Positions 23,013-36,800 of a stretch of 64,000 nt of DNA are shown one piece after another (position 1 is the first letter of the stretch; every line of letters begins with the position of its first letter). The translations under genes and the position numbers were made by a program. The stretch is taken from positions 13,449,579-13,513,578 of the forward strand of contig OX463816.1 in NCBI GenBank assembly GCA_949825045.1, read 5' to 3'. Origin of the DNA: Argyresthia goedartella (Eukaryota; Arthropoda; Insecta; Lepidoptera; Argyresthiidae). The notes beneath the pieces are model-generated. The model searched no databases, had not been told where the DNA came from, and worked only from the letters and a program-made list of their open reading frames with translations.

Positions 23013-24778
23013 CTGTGGGCACAATAAGAGTTTCGGTTTTCAGTGAGACTCGGATAAATTCATAGCGGCACATTTCTGGTCACTTTTGGCCAGATATTCA
23101 ATCAATTTTTACTCAACCAAAGCAATAACGCGCTTATTATTTTGACAACCTTCTTTGAGCAAAGTCGACATTGCCGCGCTACTTGGAGGAGCCAGAAAAG
23201 GTGCCGACAATGTCCTGTGAAAATCCGGTACTGTCGTGTTTTAGCGATGATTCCATGATTTGTTTGTTAAGAAAATGGTAAAAAAAGGTAGCGCAAAAAA
23301 GTATTTGGTTGTGACAAAAAAAAAAGAGCGGGAGATATTCTTGCCACTAAAAAAGGTAATGCAAAAAGGCTTTATTCAGAGTTTGGTTATGTGTGACAAA
23401 GAAAAACTCACTCTCAATTTTATAATAAGCTGGTTTTACTTAATTACTCGCATTATTTGAGAAAAGTACTATTGCGTGACAGTGATAGTTTTACCATCTG
23501 CTACATAATTTCTTAGATATGTTTCAGCCGATCGGTTCAGATCACTCGCGTTTCCATGGCTTTTTATGTTTATATATATTTTTTTATCATATCTGGTCTA
23601 CTCGACCAAGCTCAACCACCCGAGCAGGCTAGGTTTCGACCCGGAATGTCGACCTCAGATCATCTCCATACACTGAACCAGATTATTGAGAAGTATCACG
23701 AATATAACCTCCCTCTATATATTGCCTTCGTTGACTACTCAAAGGCATTTGATAGTTTGACACACACATCCATATTTACAGCACTCCATAATCAAGATAT
23801 AAATACACCCTACATCAGCCTCATCAAGGAAATTTATAGAAACAGTACAGTATCAATTAAATTACAGTTTCCGGGTCCATCATTTCCAATTGAAAGAGGC
23901 GTCAAGCAGGGCGATCCTCTCTCCCCTAAACTTTTTACGAGCGTGTTGGAAGAGGTCTTCAAGACACTAGATTGGGAGAGCAGGGGTATAGACGTCGGCG
24001 AGGCGAAGCTCACAAACCTTCGTTTCGCTGATGATAAAGTCCTGTTTTCTAATTCACCTTATGAGCTACAAACTATGCTGCAACAACTCAGCCATGCAAG
24101 CCTCGAGGTTGGACTTAGCATGAACATGTCAAAGACCAAGGTCATGTCTAACAGCAAGGAGCATGCGGTAGACGTAGATGCGGTGAGAATTGCATATGTC
24201 CAGGAATATATCTATCTAGGCCAAATAGTCTCTTTCCGGGCGCGACAAGACAAGGAAGTCGATAGACGCGTCGACAATGCCTGGAAGAGCTTTTGGTCTA
24301 TGAAGGAGCTCATGAAGGGACAACTTCCGTTGTCCCTGAAACGCAAGCTCATGGACATGTGCATTCTTCCCATCCTCACCTACGGAGCCCAAACCTGGTC
24401 TTTGACTGACGCGCAAAGGTTCAAACTCGGGGTTTGCCAGAGAAACATGGAGCGCAGTATTCTCAGTGTTCGGCTTTTAGACCGGATCCGGAATACAGAG
24501 CTGCGCTCCCGAACAAAGATAATAGATGTAGCTCAGAAGGCTGCCCAACTAAAATGTGACTGGGCCGGCCATGTTGCTCGGATGCTGCCGAATAGCTGGG
24601 CTAAGAGAGTCACAGACTGGCTCCCAGAAAATGCAAAGAGAAAGCGTCGCCGACCCAGGAAGAGATGCAGTGATGAGTTGTGTCTATGGGACAAGGAGTG
24701 GAGGGAGACCGCTTAGGATCGGATAGAGTGGAAGAGGAGGAGAGAGGCCTTTGCCCAGCAGTGGGACATGGTGGGCTC

Positions 24779-24825
<47 letters not shown>

Positions 24826-27800
24826 TTATTATTAATTATCTACCTACCTGTGCCGGTTGCTGCGCAGATTGGTGCGGTACTCATTGATGGCCTTCGTCTG
24901 TGCCTCCTCGATGATGTTCTGCGCGGTCCGATTCGATATCACCGCGTTGCAGAAGAAAAGTGTGGCTGAGGTGAACTGGAACAACTCCAGTTTGGTCGGA
25001 TTCTCGCCGTGGTTGCGGTACTGTAATAAAAACAGATAAATTATTGTGTTTCCGAAATATATATTAACATGCGATTTTTCAATCCTCAGATAAAAGTATC
25101 TCTCCGTATATCTGAAAAGTTTGACAAAATGTGTTACTGGGAAATACTAAATAAAGTTATCTGTCTGTTTAGCTGGACATTGAAAAATCGCTCCTAAAAT
25201 GAAAATATATTATAAAAACAAATGGTTGTCAACCGACTTCTCTATCACAGACGTACGTTTTGAAGAAAAAATGAAGTCTCTGATTAGTCGAATTGCAAAA
25301 CTAACTAACGACCTGCACTGATCACTCGAAATCTCAGATTTGTTCAACAGCTCTTATTCGGTATCCAAATAATCTATTTATTTGCTTTGTAGGGTTCTGT
25401 ACCCGAAGGGTGCCAAACAGGACCCTATTACTAAGCCTCCGCTGTCCGTCCGTCTCGTCTGTCCGTCAGCGGGCATGAACCGTAATAGGAAGAGTTAAAC
25501 ATTTCGCTTTAAAAAAATACCGAACTACACGAGGCCCCTGCGAGACACCAAATTATCAGTCGTCAGTGACGCAATTGGTTTGCCATCGATATTGGAAGAC
25601 GAATAATTACGCATCGAAAAAGTATGCGAATTGATCTATCAGTGACTCTTATGTACACTGTACATAAGGTTCATTTCACTGAATTCATACACTTCTTCTA
25701 TCTGCCAAATAATCGTGCTCCCAGCTCAGTCCGCAATCCGTAGGGACTGATACCAAAACTAACATTATTTTTCTGTGTTGTTGTTTCTGTCAGAACCGCA
25801 CTTGACCAGTTTTTTTTTAAATTAGCTAGCATTATAGGTAGTCCTCCACACGAACAAGCACCTACCTTCAGGATGATGTGGAAGAGACTGTTGACTACCC
25901 CAGCACCGCCCGTCACCATGTTGGCGTGACGCAGCACCTCCACCGACACGGCCAGAGCTTGGCCACTCTGGAAGATGATAATTAAATATGGGAATTATTA
26001 AACTGCACATCAAAAATACTGATTTGCACAGCAAATATCAGGGCAAAATGCTGGGGTAGAGGTGAAGGGTAAGCGAAGCGAATACAAAAAATACTTGAGT
26101 ACACATAAAATATTTAAAACATAAAAAGTGTGTTTGCTGATGCTTTTTTGCTGTGCAAATCAGTATTTTTGATGTGCGATTAAAAACTAGCCATTTGGTT
26201 TATGTAGCTGGCACTTGGATACAGTTTCCGACTTCAAAAAGGAGAAGATTCTCATTTTGACTGGTTTTTTTGTATTTTTTGTATGTTCGTTTCGTGATTA
26301 TTTCGTCAATTGTGAACCTATTTTGATGATTCTTGCTCTGATCGGAAGGTGATACTTCAGAGCTGGTGGTCCCATATACATTTTACCAAAATTGATTAAG
26401 CAAATTATGAAAAAACCACCAATAACAAAAAAATATATGCACAGATGACGTTTTGGTTTGGTTCCCTTCAGCAAGAGTTGAGTTGATGAGGACTATTCGT
26501 GTATTTATTTCGCATTTGGTTGGTTAAATCAGACACTAACTCTCTAGACCGTTAATTAAATGCCGACATTTAACCAAGCCACTAGTATTTTGATTTAAAT
26601 AAAGCATCGTCGAAAACGTTTAACAATCTGTCTTACCGAAAGCCAGCTTGTTGGAAAACAAGATGGCGTCACCACAACAGCTGATTTGCACAGCTTTTAT
26701 CAGGGCAAAACATTGCGGCAGCTTAGGTGAAAGTTTATTATCCTTCGTGTTAGGTTGAACATGTAATAAAAACAAAAATTCTTAAAACATAAACTTAAAC
26801 ACATAAAAAATATATTTATATTATATATTTATTATTGCCTAGGAACGTTAAAGATAAAGATAAAGATAAAGAATAATTTATTCAGGAACATAGGTAATAT
26901 GTAGATCTTAATCAATGACATTGAGTGATGGGTCTCTATGCTCTGCCATGGGAGGGCATATGAATATTATTTACATTATAAGTATTAATTACATTATAAA
27001 CAATAAAAATTAGCGTAGAATTACTAATTACCTACATATATGACTATATTAGGCATCTGGCAAATAATACATTGTCGCCATCTTTATAAAACATCACTGA
27101 GGTATTCATCGACACTGTAATAAACCTCGTTTGTTAGAAGACCCTTTATTTTCTTTTTAAATGTATGTATATTTTGTATTTCTTTTACAGACTGTGGGAG
27201 TTTGTTATATATTCTAATAGCCATGACAAATATACTTTTATTAAAATAGGCTGACTTGTGGCACTCCATTTTGAGCATCATATGGTGACGCCTGCTTTTG
27301 ACATTTTGAAAAAGATGCATATTACTTTTGACAAAAACCAAGGTTTCGTATATGTAAATAGACGGCATCGTAAGAATGTTGAGACTCTTGAAGTAGGGTT
27401 TACAACTGTCAGTTTGGACCAGCTTGCACATAGCCCTCAAACATTTCTTCTGCGCTTTAAAAATAGTCTCTCTACCCGTCGCATTTCCACAGAAGATTAT
27501 ACCGTAGCGCTCGGTAGACTCTACAAAACCATGATACGAGACAAGTACAGCATCAGTGTTCACAATTTTTGTAAGCATGTGTAACGCATACGCATATTGA
27601 TTTAGCTTCTTTTGCAAGTGTTCGATGTGTGTCTTCCACGACATGTTGGAATCAATATGGAGACCTAAGAATTTTGTTGTCTCTGTACATTCAATTTGCT
27701 CATTCAAGTATTTAATATCAAATCAAATCAAATTAAATCAAATCAAATGGTTTTATTCAAAAACAGAGAATGTACAGTACAGTTGCTTAACAAAAGGTAC

Positions 27801-30800
27801 CTTAGTACTAGGTTAAACATGCAGAAAAAATTAGTAGGTACATTTAAGAAGGGAGACGAGCTGATATCCTAGCTAGATTATCAAATAATCTGTGGTAAGG
27901 AATATCAGGCCCAAACCCTTTACATATAGTTTTTTGATCGTAAAATAGGTACATAAAAATGTTGCGGAAGATAGTGAATTTATTTATAATACAAATAAGT
28001 AAAAAGTTAATATTATACTTAGTAAAGAGACAATGTAAAATAGTATAATAAAGGTTATTTTATGGAAAATAAGCCCATGTGTGTGTATGTGTAAGTGTGT
28101 CTCTGTAAGGGTGAGTGTGTGTATGTGTAAGGGTGTATATGTGTGTGTGTGTGTGTGTGTTTTGTTAAATGAGGGGGTTGAAAAACTCTTCAGATTCGTT
28201 GTAGGAAAGATTCTGAAAAAAGTCGGCAATTTTACGTAAGCATTCTACGTCTGACAGTAGCTGTATGGAAAGGCTAGAACTAATCTTATTATAAAGAAAG
28301 GGGCCGAGGTAGGGGAAGAATCTTTTAGTAAATGAAAAATTAGGGGTTGGCACTGAACATATGCGATCAGTCCTTCGCTTGGTGATAGTTTTGGGAGGAG
28401 TGAGTTTATGTTGCAGTAAAATTGTTTGAGTAATAAAAAGTTGTCTGACACTTAATACCTTACATTCTTTATAGAGCTGCTGGGTGGGAAAAAGTATAGG
28501 TCGAGAAGTTGCAATCTTTAAGATAGCTCGTTGTGCTGTTTCGAGAGGCTTCATAGTAGTTTTAGGTGCCCCGCCCCATGAGACAATACAATAAGTTAAT
28601 ATGGACTGGCAGAGAGTGAGATAGAGCATGCGAATTATGGAGGAGTGTGCAACGTGTCTTCTACGTTTAAATATGTAAATAAGTTTTCGAACTCTACCAG
28701 TTAATATGCTTATATGTGCCTTAAAGTTCAGGTGTTGATCAAGAGTGACTCCGAGATATTTTATTGTGTCTGTGGAAGATAAAAGCGGGCAGCTACAATG
28801 CCAGGGAGTTACACATGAGTGAGCCCATATATGAATGGGGCGGACGGGTTGGGAGTTACTACTAATAGAATAGGTGAGAAACTTAGTTTTATCGACATTT
28901 AAAGTGAGAGCATGTTCTTTAAGCCAGTCCGAAACCAGATTAAAGTTATGTTGTGCCTCATCTTGCAGTTTATCCCAAGTATTTGCACAAACAGTAATTG
29001 CTGTATCGTCTGCATAGGTTGTAATATTCCCATTTGGGATGTGTAAGTTACAGAGATCGTTAATGAAGACCAAAAACAGAGTGGGACCCAATATGCTTCC
29101 CTGTGGAACGCCATAGTTGATCGGTGTTTCGTCACTTTGGAATTCCTTTATTTTGACACTCTGGCTTCTTTCTGAAAGATAGGAATGAAATAGGTCTAAT
29201 TGAGTACCTCTCACACCTATCGCTTCTAGTTTAAGTAGAAGGGAGGGAGTGGGTACGGTATCAAATGCCTTAGCAAGGTCCAGAAATATTGTTAATACCT
29301 TTTTCTTGTTGTTAAGACCATTAACGACAGTATCAATAACATGCTGAACGGCGTTGGATGTGGAAAGATTTCTCCTAAAGCCGTATTGATTTGTCGATAG
29401 AATTCTATTTTTTTCAAGGTAATCAACCAGGCGATTGTTGATCAAACGTTCCAGAACCTTGGAAAGAGCTGTCAGTACAGCTATGGGCCTGTAATTATTG
29501 ACCGAGTTCCCATCCCCTCCCTTGAAAATAGGATGTATAATAGCCTTCTTGAATGAAGTAGGGAATATTCCAGTTTGGAAGCAATGATTAAAAATGCGGC
29601 TTAAAATAGGTGTGAGGACTTTTGTGTATCTTTTTAATATTAAGGAGGAGATGCCGTCCCATCCAGTGGAAGCAAACAATCTCAAGGATGAGATAATGGA
29701 TGACACTTCATCGGGGTCTGTATCTAATAAAACGAATGAAGACGAATGGAAAGATGGATGAGTAGAACTGGTAGAAGAAATGGTGCGGCAGCTAGGGGAG
29801 GTGTTAGGGACAATAGAGTTAGCAAGATTTTCTCCAATACTTGCGAAGAAGCTGTTTACATTATTACAGCTGTCTTTGGGAGGGATGGAAGAAAAAAGTA
29901 ATTGGTTGGATGCTTTACGTATTTTTGAGGTATTGGTTATCCGCTGAATTGATTGCCAGAGACGTTTTGAATTTTTTCCAGCATCAATCAAGTCCTGAGT
30001 ATCGTAAAGTCTTTTAGCTTTTTTGATGATTTTATTGCAAAAATTACGGTAGCGAACATACGTAATTTTCAAGACCTCATTATCTGGCGTATTTTTAGCC
30101 TTTCTGTGCATCCGGTCACGGTTCCGCATACATTTAAGAAGACCTGGCGTGATCCATGGTTTCAGAATGGATTTTCTTTTAGAAAGGATTATAGTCGAGG
30201 TGTTTTTCGCGATAGCGTCGGTTATAAAAGTAACCAGCGTATCTATGGTGGTATCTGGATTAGGTGATGTTGATAAGTCGGCACTATTTAGTTTTTCCAT
30301 ATCTTGATCTAGAGATTTGTAATCAATTTTATTTATGGATTTAATTGCAGGTGCATCATAATGTGATTTATTGATTGATACGATGGTAGCAGAGTGATCG
30401 GTGACAGAAGTTTCGATTACAAGGGTAGTCAATATTGCATTAGTTCTGACAAAAGTGTGGTCAAGACAGTTGTTCGCTCTTGTAGGTAATGTGTGTGCTG
30501 GTAGAAAACCCAAGAAAGCTAGATGATTGAGATAGTTTTGACAGTGAGGGTCGCGGGAAGTGGGCTTAATATCGATGTTAATGTCACCAGAAATTATTAC
30601 AGAACGAAAAGTGCTCAGGGTTTTGAAAAGTGTGCTAAGATGGGAAATGAATTGATCAATGTTTGTGATAGACGGAGACCGATAGATACAGATAATTGCA
30701 ACGTCGTTGATTAGTTTTAAAACTAGGACTGACGCGGAGTTATGGAAGTCAGGTTCTTCCACTGTATAATTAATATTATTTTTAACATACGCCACCACAC

Positions 30801-33800
30801 CGTCACTCTGGTTTAGATGTTTGGTCGTCTGGCAAACGGAATAGTCAGTCAATTGAGGTAAAATTGTGTTTGAGAGACAAGGTAACCAGCATTCGGTCAG
30901 GATAAGGATATCCATTTCTAGATTGACACGATGTGTTAGTGTTTGTAAGCTGTCAAAGTTAGCATTTATAGAACGTATATTCTGTGTAAGAAAAATAAGT
31001 TTATTATTATAGTTTAGTAGATGAATCTTACAATCCTCGGGATGGCATGAAATAGTTTTAGATAGATTAAAATCATCTATAGAATTCTGTAAATTATTAA
31101 TTGAGTCAGTCATTGGTAATTAGTTGATTGTTTGGGTGAGACGGGGGGCAAAAATAGTTAAATATTTTATGAGGATTAGGTATACAGAAGGGTAGTGCGC
31201 TTATAGATGAATAGTGTAAATAAGAAATGAGGGTGTGTATGTAAATGTTTTTATGTGTGTAAAAGTATGTGAGCTGGATTGAGAGTGTGGGTGTGTGCAT
31301 GGGTACGTATATTGTGGGTATGGGTATTGTATAAAGAGTGCGGCTTTTGAGCTTATAATAACAAATTAAAATATAAGTAACAGAAGCAGTGTGCAAAATA
31401 TGATCGAAGTCTAGTCATTGGTCACGTGAGAGTGGGGCCAGGAGAGTTTCAAGTTGCTCTTCATTTTTAACGATCATATATGGATCGTCTCTAGTCTTCC
31501 TCAATCTGACTTGGCCATTATTTACCCAGCAAAATTGATATCCATGCGCCTTGGAGAATCTTCGACAAATAGTCTCTTGGTTGTGGTGGTATTTAGTTCC
31601 GATATGTATATAGGAGTGTATGGAGCCACCATACCAAGTTGTTTAGTACTCAGCTTGTCGTTTTAGTTATGCGTATTAAATTCCTTAGTTCCTTTTAAGA
31701 AGCATGTTTTAGTGAGCGTGTTTGCAAACTCGACTAGAATTGATGACGACTTGTTTTCTTTTCTGGAGGGAAGTCTAGCTACGTCGCGTATATCCACGGG
31801 CTGCAGTTTCACGTTTAGTTGCGTAGCTAGATGAGCTATTGTGGAATACAGCGACTCCTTGGTTTCGGAATAGTTCTTAGGGACATTCCTAATTTCCACA
31901 GTTGTCTTTATGAGGTGTCTATCAAATGCCTCCATTTTCCCTTCCAAATCGGACAGGTGCAGAATGATATCCTTCCTTTCCTTTTCTAAAGTGTCGATTT
32001 TTCCCTGTAGACAGTTAAGCTGGTCCGACATACAATTGAGTGACTTTTCTATCTCGGTGTTAGTGGCTTCAATATTGCCAGATTGGTTTTTGATGTGGAG
32101 TATATGTTCCTCGAGTTTATCCATCCTATTGTTGTGGGTGGCAACCAAATCCTGGATCAAATTTATCAACTCGGTTTTTAAGTCGCCAAGTTGATCGCCG
32201 TTTTCGTCGGAGGACCGCGGCCTTTTCGTTCTCCTTGTTATATTTTCAAGAGAAGTAGGCCTTGATGTGTCAACTTCTGAGAGCTGCATAAGGTCTGTTT
32301 CAGACCGACTGGTGTTATAGGCGGACGGGGGAGAGCGTTGCATGTGTAATATTCAATGCGTATTGCTGTGCGTGCCCTAGCCTATATTTCATTAGTTTAG
32401 TTTTTCCCAGATTAATTAAAAGATTGTTTTTTGTTAGCCATTCAATTATATGTGTTAAATTATTATTAATGTCATTTTCATATTTTCATATACTGTGCTG
32501 TCTTCAGCAAATAAAACTATTGGATGATTTATAGCTTTTGGGATGTCATTTATATATATAATAAACAGTAAAGGTCCTAATACGGATCCCTGTGGAACAC
32601 CATACTTAATTTCCTTTACGTCAGAAGAATACACTTGATCTGTTTTTGTCTTAGGGCAGATTTTGTTTATTTGTGTCAATTGTTACCGGTTACTCAAGTA
32701 TGATTCTAGTAGACTAAGAACATTCCCTCTTATTCCGTAACTATTTAATTTTTGAGCTAAGATTTTGTGATCGACATAGTCAAATGCGTTTGTGAGGTCC
32801 ATAAATATCGATGACACTCTTTTGCCGTTATCTAGGTTTTTCATTATCGTGGTTAAAAAATCGAAGTCAGCCATATTAATGTTCTTATTTCTTCTAAATC
32901 CCTTCTGTTCATCCGCAAGTATATTATTAAGTTCTAAATATCTGTATAATTTTTCATATATTGCTTTTTCAATTATTTTGGAAAATATTGGGATAAGAGC
33001 CACTGGTCTGTAACAATTAATATGTTCCTTGTTATCTTTTTTGAAGAGTGGTCTGACGATAGAAGTTTTCAAACGATCCGGAAAAATACCATGTTCGATG
33101 CAGATATTTATTATGTAGCATAACATCGGGCAGATAATATCAGCAACATATTTTATAACTTTTGTCAAAACTTCATCGTTTCCTGTACTGTTAGTGTTCT
33201 TCAACGATAGTGTTAGTCGATAAACGTCAGCTGGAGTTGACGGTGACATAAACATAGATTTATAAGAATTATTTAATTGAATTGATTGATTATATGTCAA
33301 AGCTGGATTATTATTATTAGTATTATTAGCAGTAATGTCACAAAGAGGTTTAACTTGGTCAATAAAATTATTATTAAAAGCTTGGGCTATTTCTGTGGGG
33401 TTTGTTAACAAATTTCCATTGACTTTTATGCAATTAATACTCTCTTTTGGTATGTGATTCTTTGTGTTGTTTATAATTTTCCAAACCGCTTGGCTTTTGT
33501 TTGACGATGTTTTGATGTAGTAGTCATTTTGCGCCTTTTGTGTCGAAACTATCACTCTCTTCAGGCGTTTGGAGTACTGCTTAAAAAGTTGTTTGTTGGT
33601 AGAGCTTGGATTTAATCTATAGTCCCACAGTAGTTTTCTTTTCCTTTTGCAACATCGTTTTATGCCTTTTGATATCCATTTTGTTTTCTTAGTTATTATA
33701 TTCACTTTGATTCTATTTAAAGGGAAACATAGTGAGTACAGAAGCGTGAAAGCATCATGGAAACAATTAAATGCTTCATTGGGTTTAGTGCTGTCGTATA

Positions 33801-36800
33801 CATCACTAAAAGTAAGCTGACCTAGGTAGTTTCGAAATTTTTGCATGTTTACCTCGCTTACATCACGTCGCATGATAAAATAGTGTGTCAGAGAGAAAAT
33901 CTTTTTTACGGGTAACGCAATTATTTGCGCTGTGTGGTCAGATAGTGCTAACTCCACAATTTCACCCTTGCAACCATGCATGTTTAGACAACACGTTAAA
34001 CATTTCGTTCACTACTTGTCTGACAGAATTTTAGTGACTTGGTTAAAAGTGGGCATTTAATGAACGGTCTAGAGAGTTAGTTAAGTGTCTGATTTAACCA
34101 ACTAACTGCGACATGTATATAGACAACATTCGCATCCCGACCGGAGAGGAAGAAACTTGCAGTTTTTTTTAGTTTTTAACTTGGTGAATTATAACCAACC
34201 ATCTACAGACAGGCACATACTTTTCCTCTGGTCCCACAATAAGATACCCTTTATCGTGGGTACCAGAAGCACCCACGTCACAAACACGCAAACATCGAAG
34301 ATCAGGGTATTTTTTGTCGATCTCCCCAGTCGGGATTCATACCCGTGACCTCTCGCTTGGGAAGCACAGCCTCAACCGCAACGCCACAGAGGTTGTCAAT
34401 GAGGCCTTTAATCAACAGCCCAACCCGTGGAATAAAGGCCGGCATTTAATCAAATGGCTAAAGGTACGTCGGGCAAGTAACTGAAAGAAACGTTCACGAG
34501 TTGGCTAAACATGCCTAGCCAAATGATTAAAAGAAGATGTCGACCAAATACAACCTAACTTAGTATTCGGACAGACGTCGTTCTGCCAAAAATTATTGGA
34601 CTGCGACAGTCCGCTACCAACGCCATTATAGAAAGAAGGATTTTTCTTTGCGTTTTTCTCTCCGTAAGAATGTTGTAAGACTCCAACAAAAAGTAAAAAA
34701 AAAAATTAATCTAAATCGCTAAAGCCGTTCCCGAGTTTCGCGCTTACCAACACAATTAGAATTCATTTTTACACGACTGCAGCGATGCGGAAAAGAGGAG
34801 GGTTATGTGTTTGACATGAATTTATATGTCACCGTAAGATTGTCAAAACCGTTAGTTGATAAACTAACGTTTTTATTCCCGTTAGTTTGTCAATTATCGA
34901 CAGATAGTAAACTGTAGCGTGCTGCTTACTATATGACGCGTTAGTTGATAAACTAACGGTTAAAACCGTTAAATAGTAAACTGGTTTAAACTTGAATTGC
35001 AAACGAAATATCAGGGCACACTGCGGTAGATTAGGTGAAGACTAGAGGGGGCGAGCTCATCGAAGCACCCGAATAGTCTTCGTGTTAGGTTGACATGTAA
35101 GAACAAAAGAAACGTAAATTCTAAAACCTGTCGGTGTGGTTTACTATCTGTCGATAGTTGATCAACTAACGCGTTAGTTTATCATCTAACAGTTTTGAAT
35201 ATCTTATAGTGACATATATACAATGGTGGTCACATAATTAAAGACACCTCCCTATTACCATTGTGGTCAATAAGGGTATTGTAAAAAGGAATGGCTAATT
35301 GTGTTGATAAACGCGAAACTCGGGAAAGGCCGATTTAAATTAACTTTTTTTTAAACTTTTCGTTGGAGTCAAGGATCTTACGGAGAAAAATTAGAAAAAC
35401 GCAAAGGAAACAGCAGAAAAATCGAAAAGGTCTTTCAATATTGGTGGCATGGTAGTGGACGAAAGTTAAGTTGTATTAGGGCACAAGGCCATCCCTTGGT
35501 GAAACTTGAAATCCGTCTTCTTTTAATCATTTGGCTAGGCACGTTTAGCCAACTCGTGTTTAGGCAAGCCATTTGATTAAATGCCGGCCTTTAGTTAACA
35601 GGTTGGGCTCTTGATTACAGTACAGCAGTGACAGTACCTTGGTCATGTTCGTCCCGGCAGCAGCAGATTTGGACAGCATAGTAGAGGCGGCACCGGCAGC
35701 AAGCCCCACGCTAGAGGCTGCTATGTTCAGCCAGCTGCCGCGCGCCTCCGCGTCTGTGGGGCTGATGCTCTGCAAGTAAGCACCGCAAATACAACTTTAA
35801 CTGGTAAGGAGTAACATTTTGGCTAGTCGGGATGAGGGACGGTGGACCAAAGGAGACACAGAGTGGTGGCCAAGGGGAGGGGCCTATACAAAACAGTGGG
35901 TTGATGTGGGCTGGGTATGATGATTGTGATGAAGGAGTAGAGGTTCGCGTTTTCTACTCTTTTCCTGGAGATAGAGCCAGGAGAAAGGAGACAAACTATC
36001 TCCTGATTCTATCTGTTTTCTGTCCCTATCTGTATCAGCGCAAGCGCCCACCTGCTCGTGCATGCTGCGGTCGTGCAGGTGCAGCGAGGAGCGCACCAGG
36101 CCGTACAGCCCGGTGGCGACGGTGGCCACGGTGGCGCCCAGCAACACGGCCGGCCCCACCGGCGTGAGCATGCTGGCGCCGAGCACGCCCACCGCGCACA
36201 GCGAGCCGAGCGTGCTCGCCGTGTCGACCGTGCTGAGCACGCGCGACGTCACGCCCAGCGCCGGCGTCGGCGCGACCGTGAGACGCACGGCGAAGCTTTT
36301 CTCGTCCTTGAATAAAACATAAACATAATTTGTAAACGGGCAAATCATTGCTTCTGGCCCTACACTAGGATACCCTGTGTTGTGGGAACTAGAAACAGCG
36401 ATGTCACAAATGTGTGTTTTAATTTAAATTTAAACATCCAAAACCTGGGTATTTTTTTTCTTCCTTACCAGAATTTGAATTGCCTCACGAGCGAGAGAAA
36501 ACCAAATCCTAGAACTGCTCTAAGGGCAACGCCATACGAGTACACACAGTGTCACGTCTATTTCCTATAGCAACAGAGAAGCTGAGTTACGGTCACGTAC
36601 ATGTTAAGCCAGCAGTTGATATTCTCAATTCAAAATTTCTATATTACTGTAGATATTAACAAAAACGTCATTTTTAAGGGTTCCAAACGGGACCCTATTA
36701 CTGAGCCCCCGCTGTCCGTCCGTCCGTCCGTCTGTCACCAGGCTGTATCTCGTGAACCGTAATAGTTAGACAGTTGAAATTTTCACAGATGATGTATTTC

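Larger units (their letters stand above)
27719..32346 (-). mobile_element. LINE family A, near full-length, nested in LINE C
   Basis: TAATAT (plus strand) stands at both edges, 27713-27718 and 32347-32352, a 6 bp target duplication. From 5' to 3' on the minus strand: ORF1, a spacer of 301 bases, intact ORF2, a CA-rich 3' UTR and a (TTTGA)n tail. The 4,628 bp element starts three bases before the ORF1 ATG, so it is probably slightly 5'-truncated. It lies in host intron 6, in the same orientation as the gene. Confidence 0.93.

Noticed and set aside
22628..23065. 145-residue plus-strand frame and other frames over 22.6-23.1 kb
   Set aside because: Antisense to host exon 9, which has splice sites and an in-frame join to exon 8.
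28080..28165. Z-DNA or regulatory role for the (GT)n run
   Set aside because: It is part of the LINE A 3' UTR, and related GT-rich words occur elsewhere in the same element; no evidence of host function.
36058..36322. Several long plus-strand frames over the GC-rich region
   Set aside because: Shadows of host exon 5 on the minus strand; His/Arg/Ala-rich compositions are typical of antisense reading of GC-rich codons.
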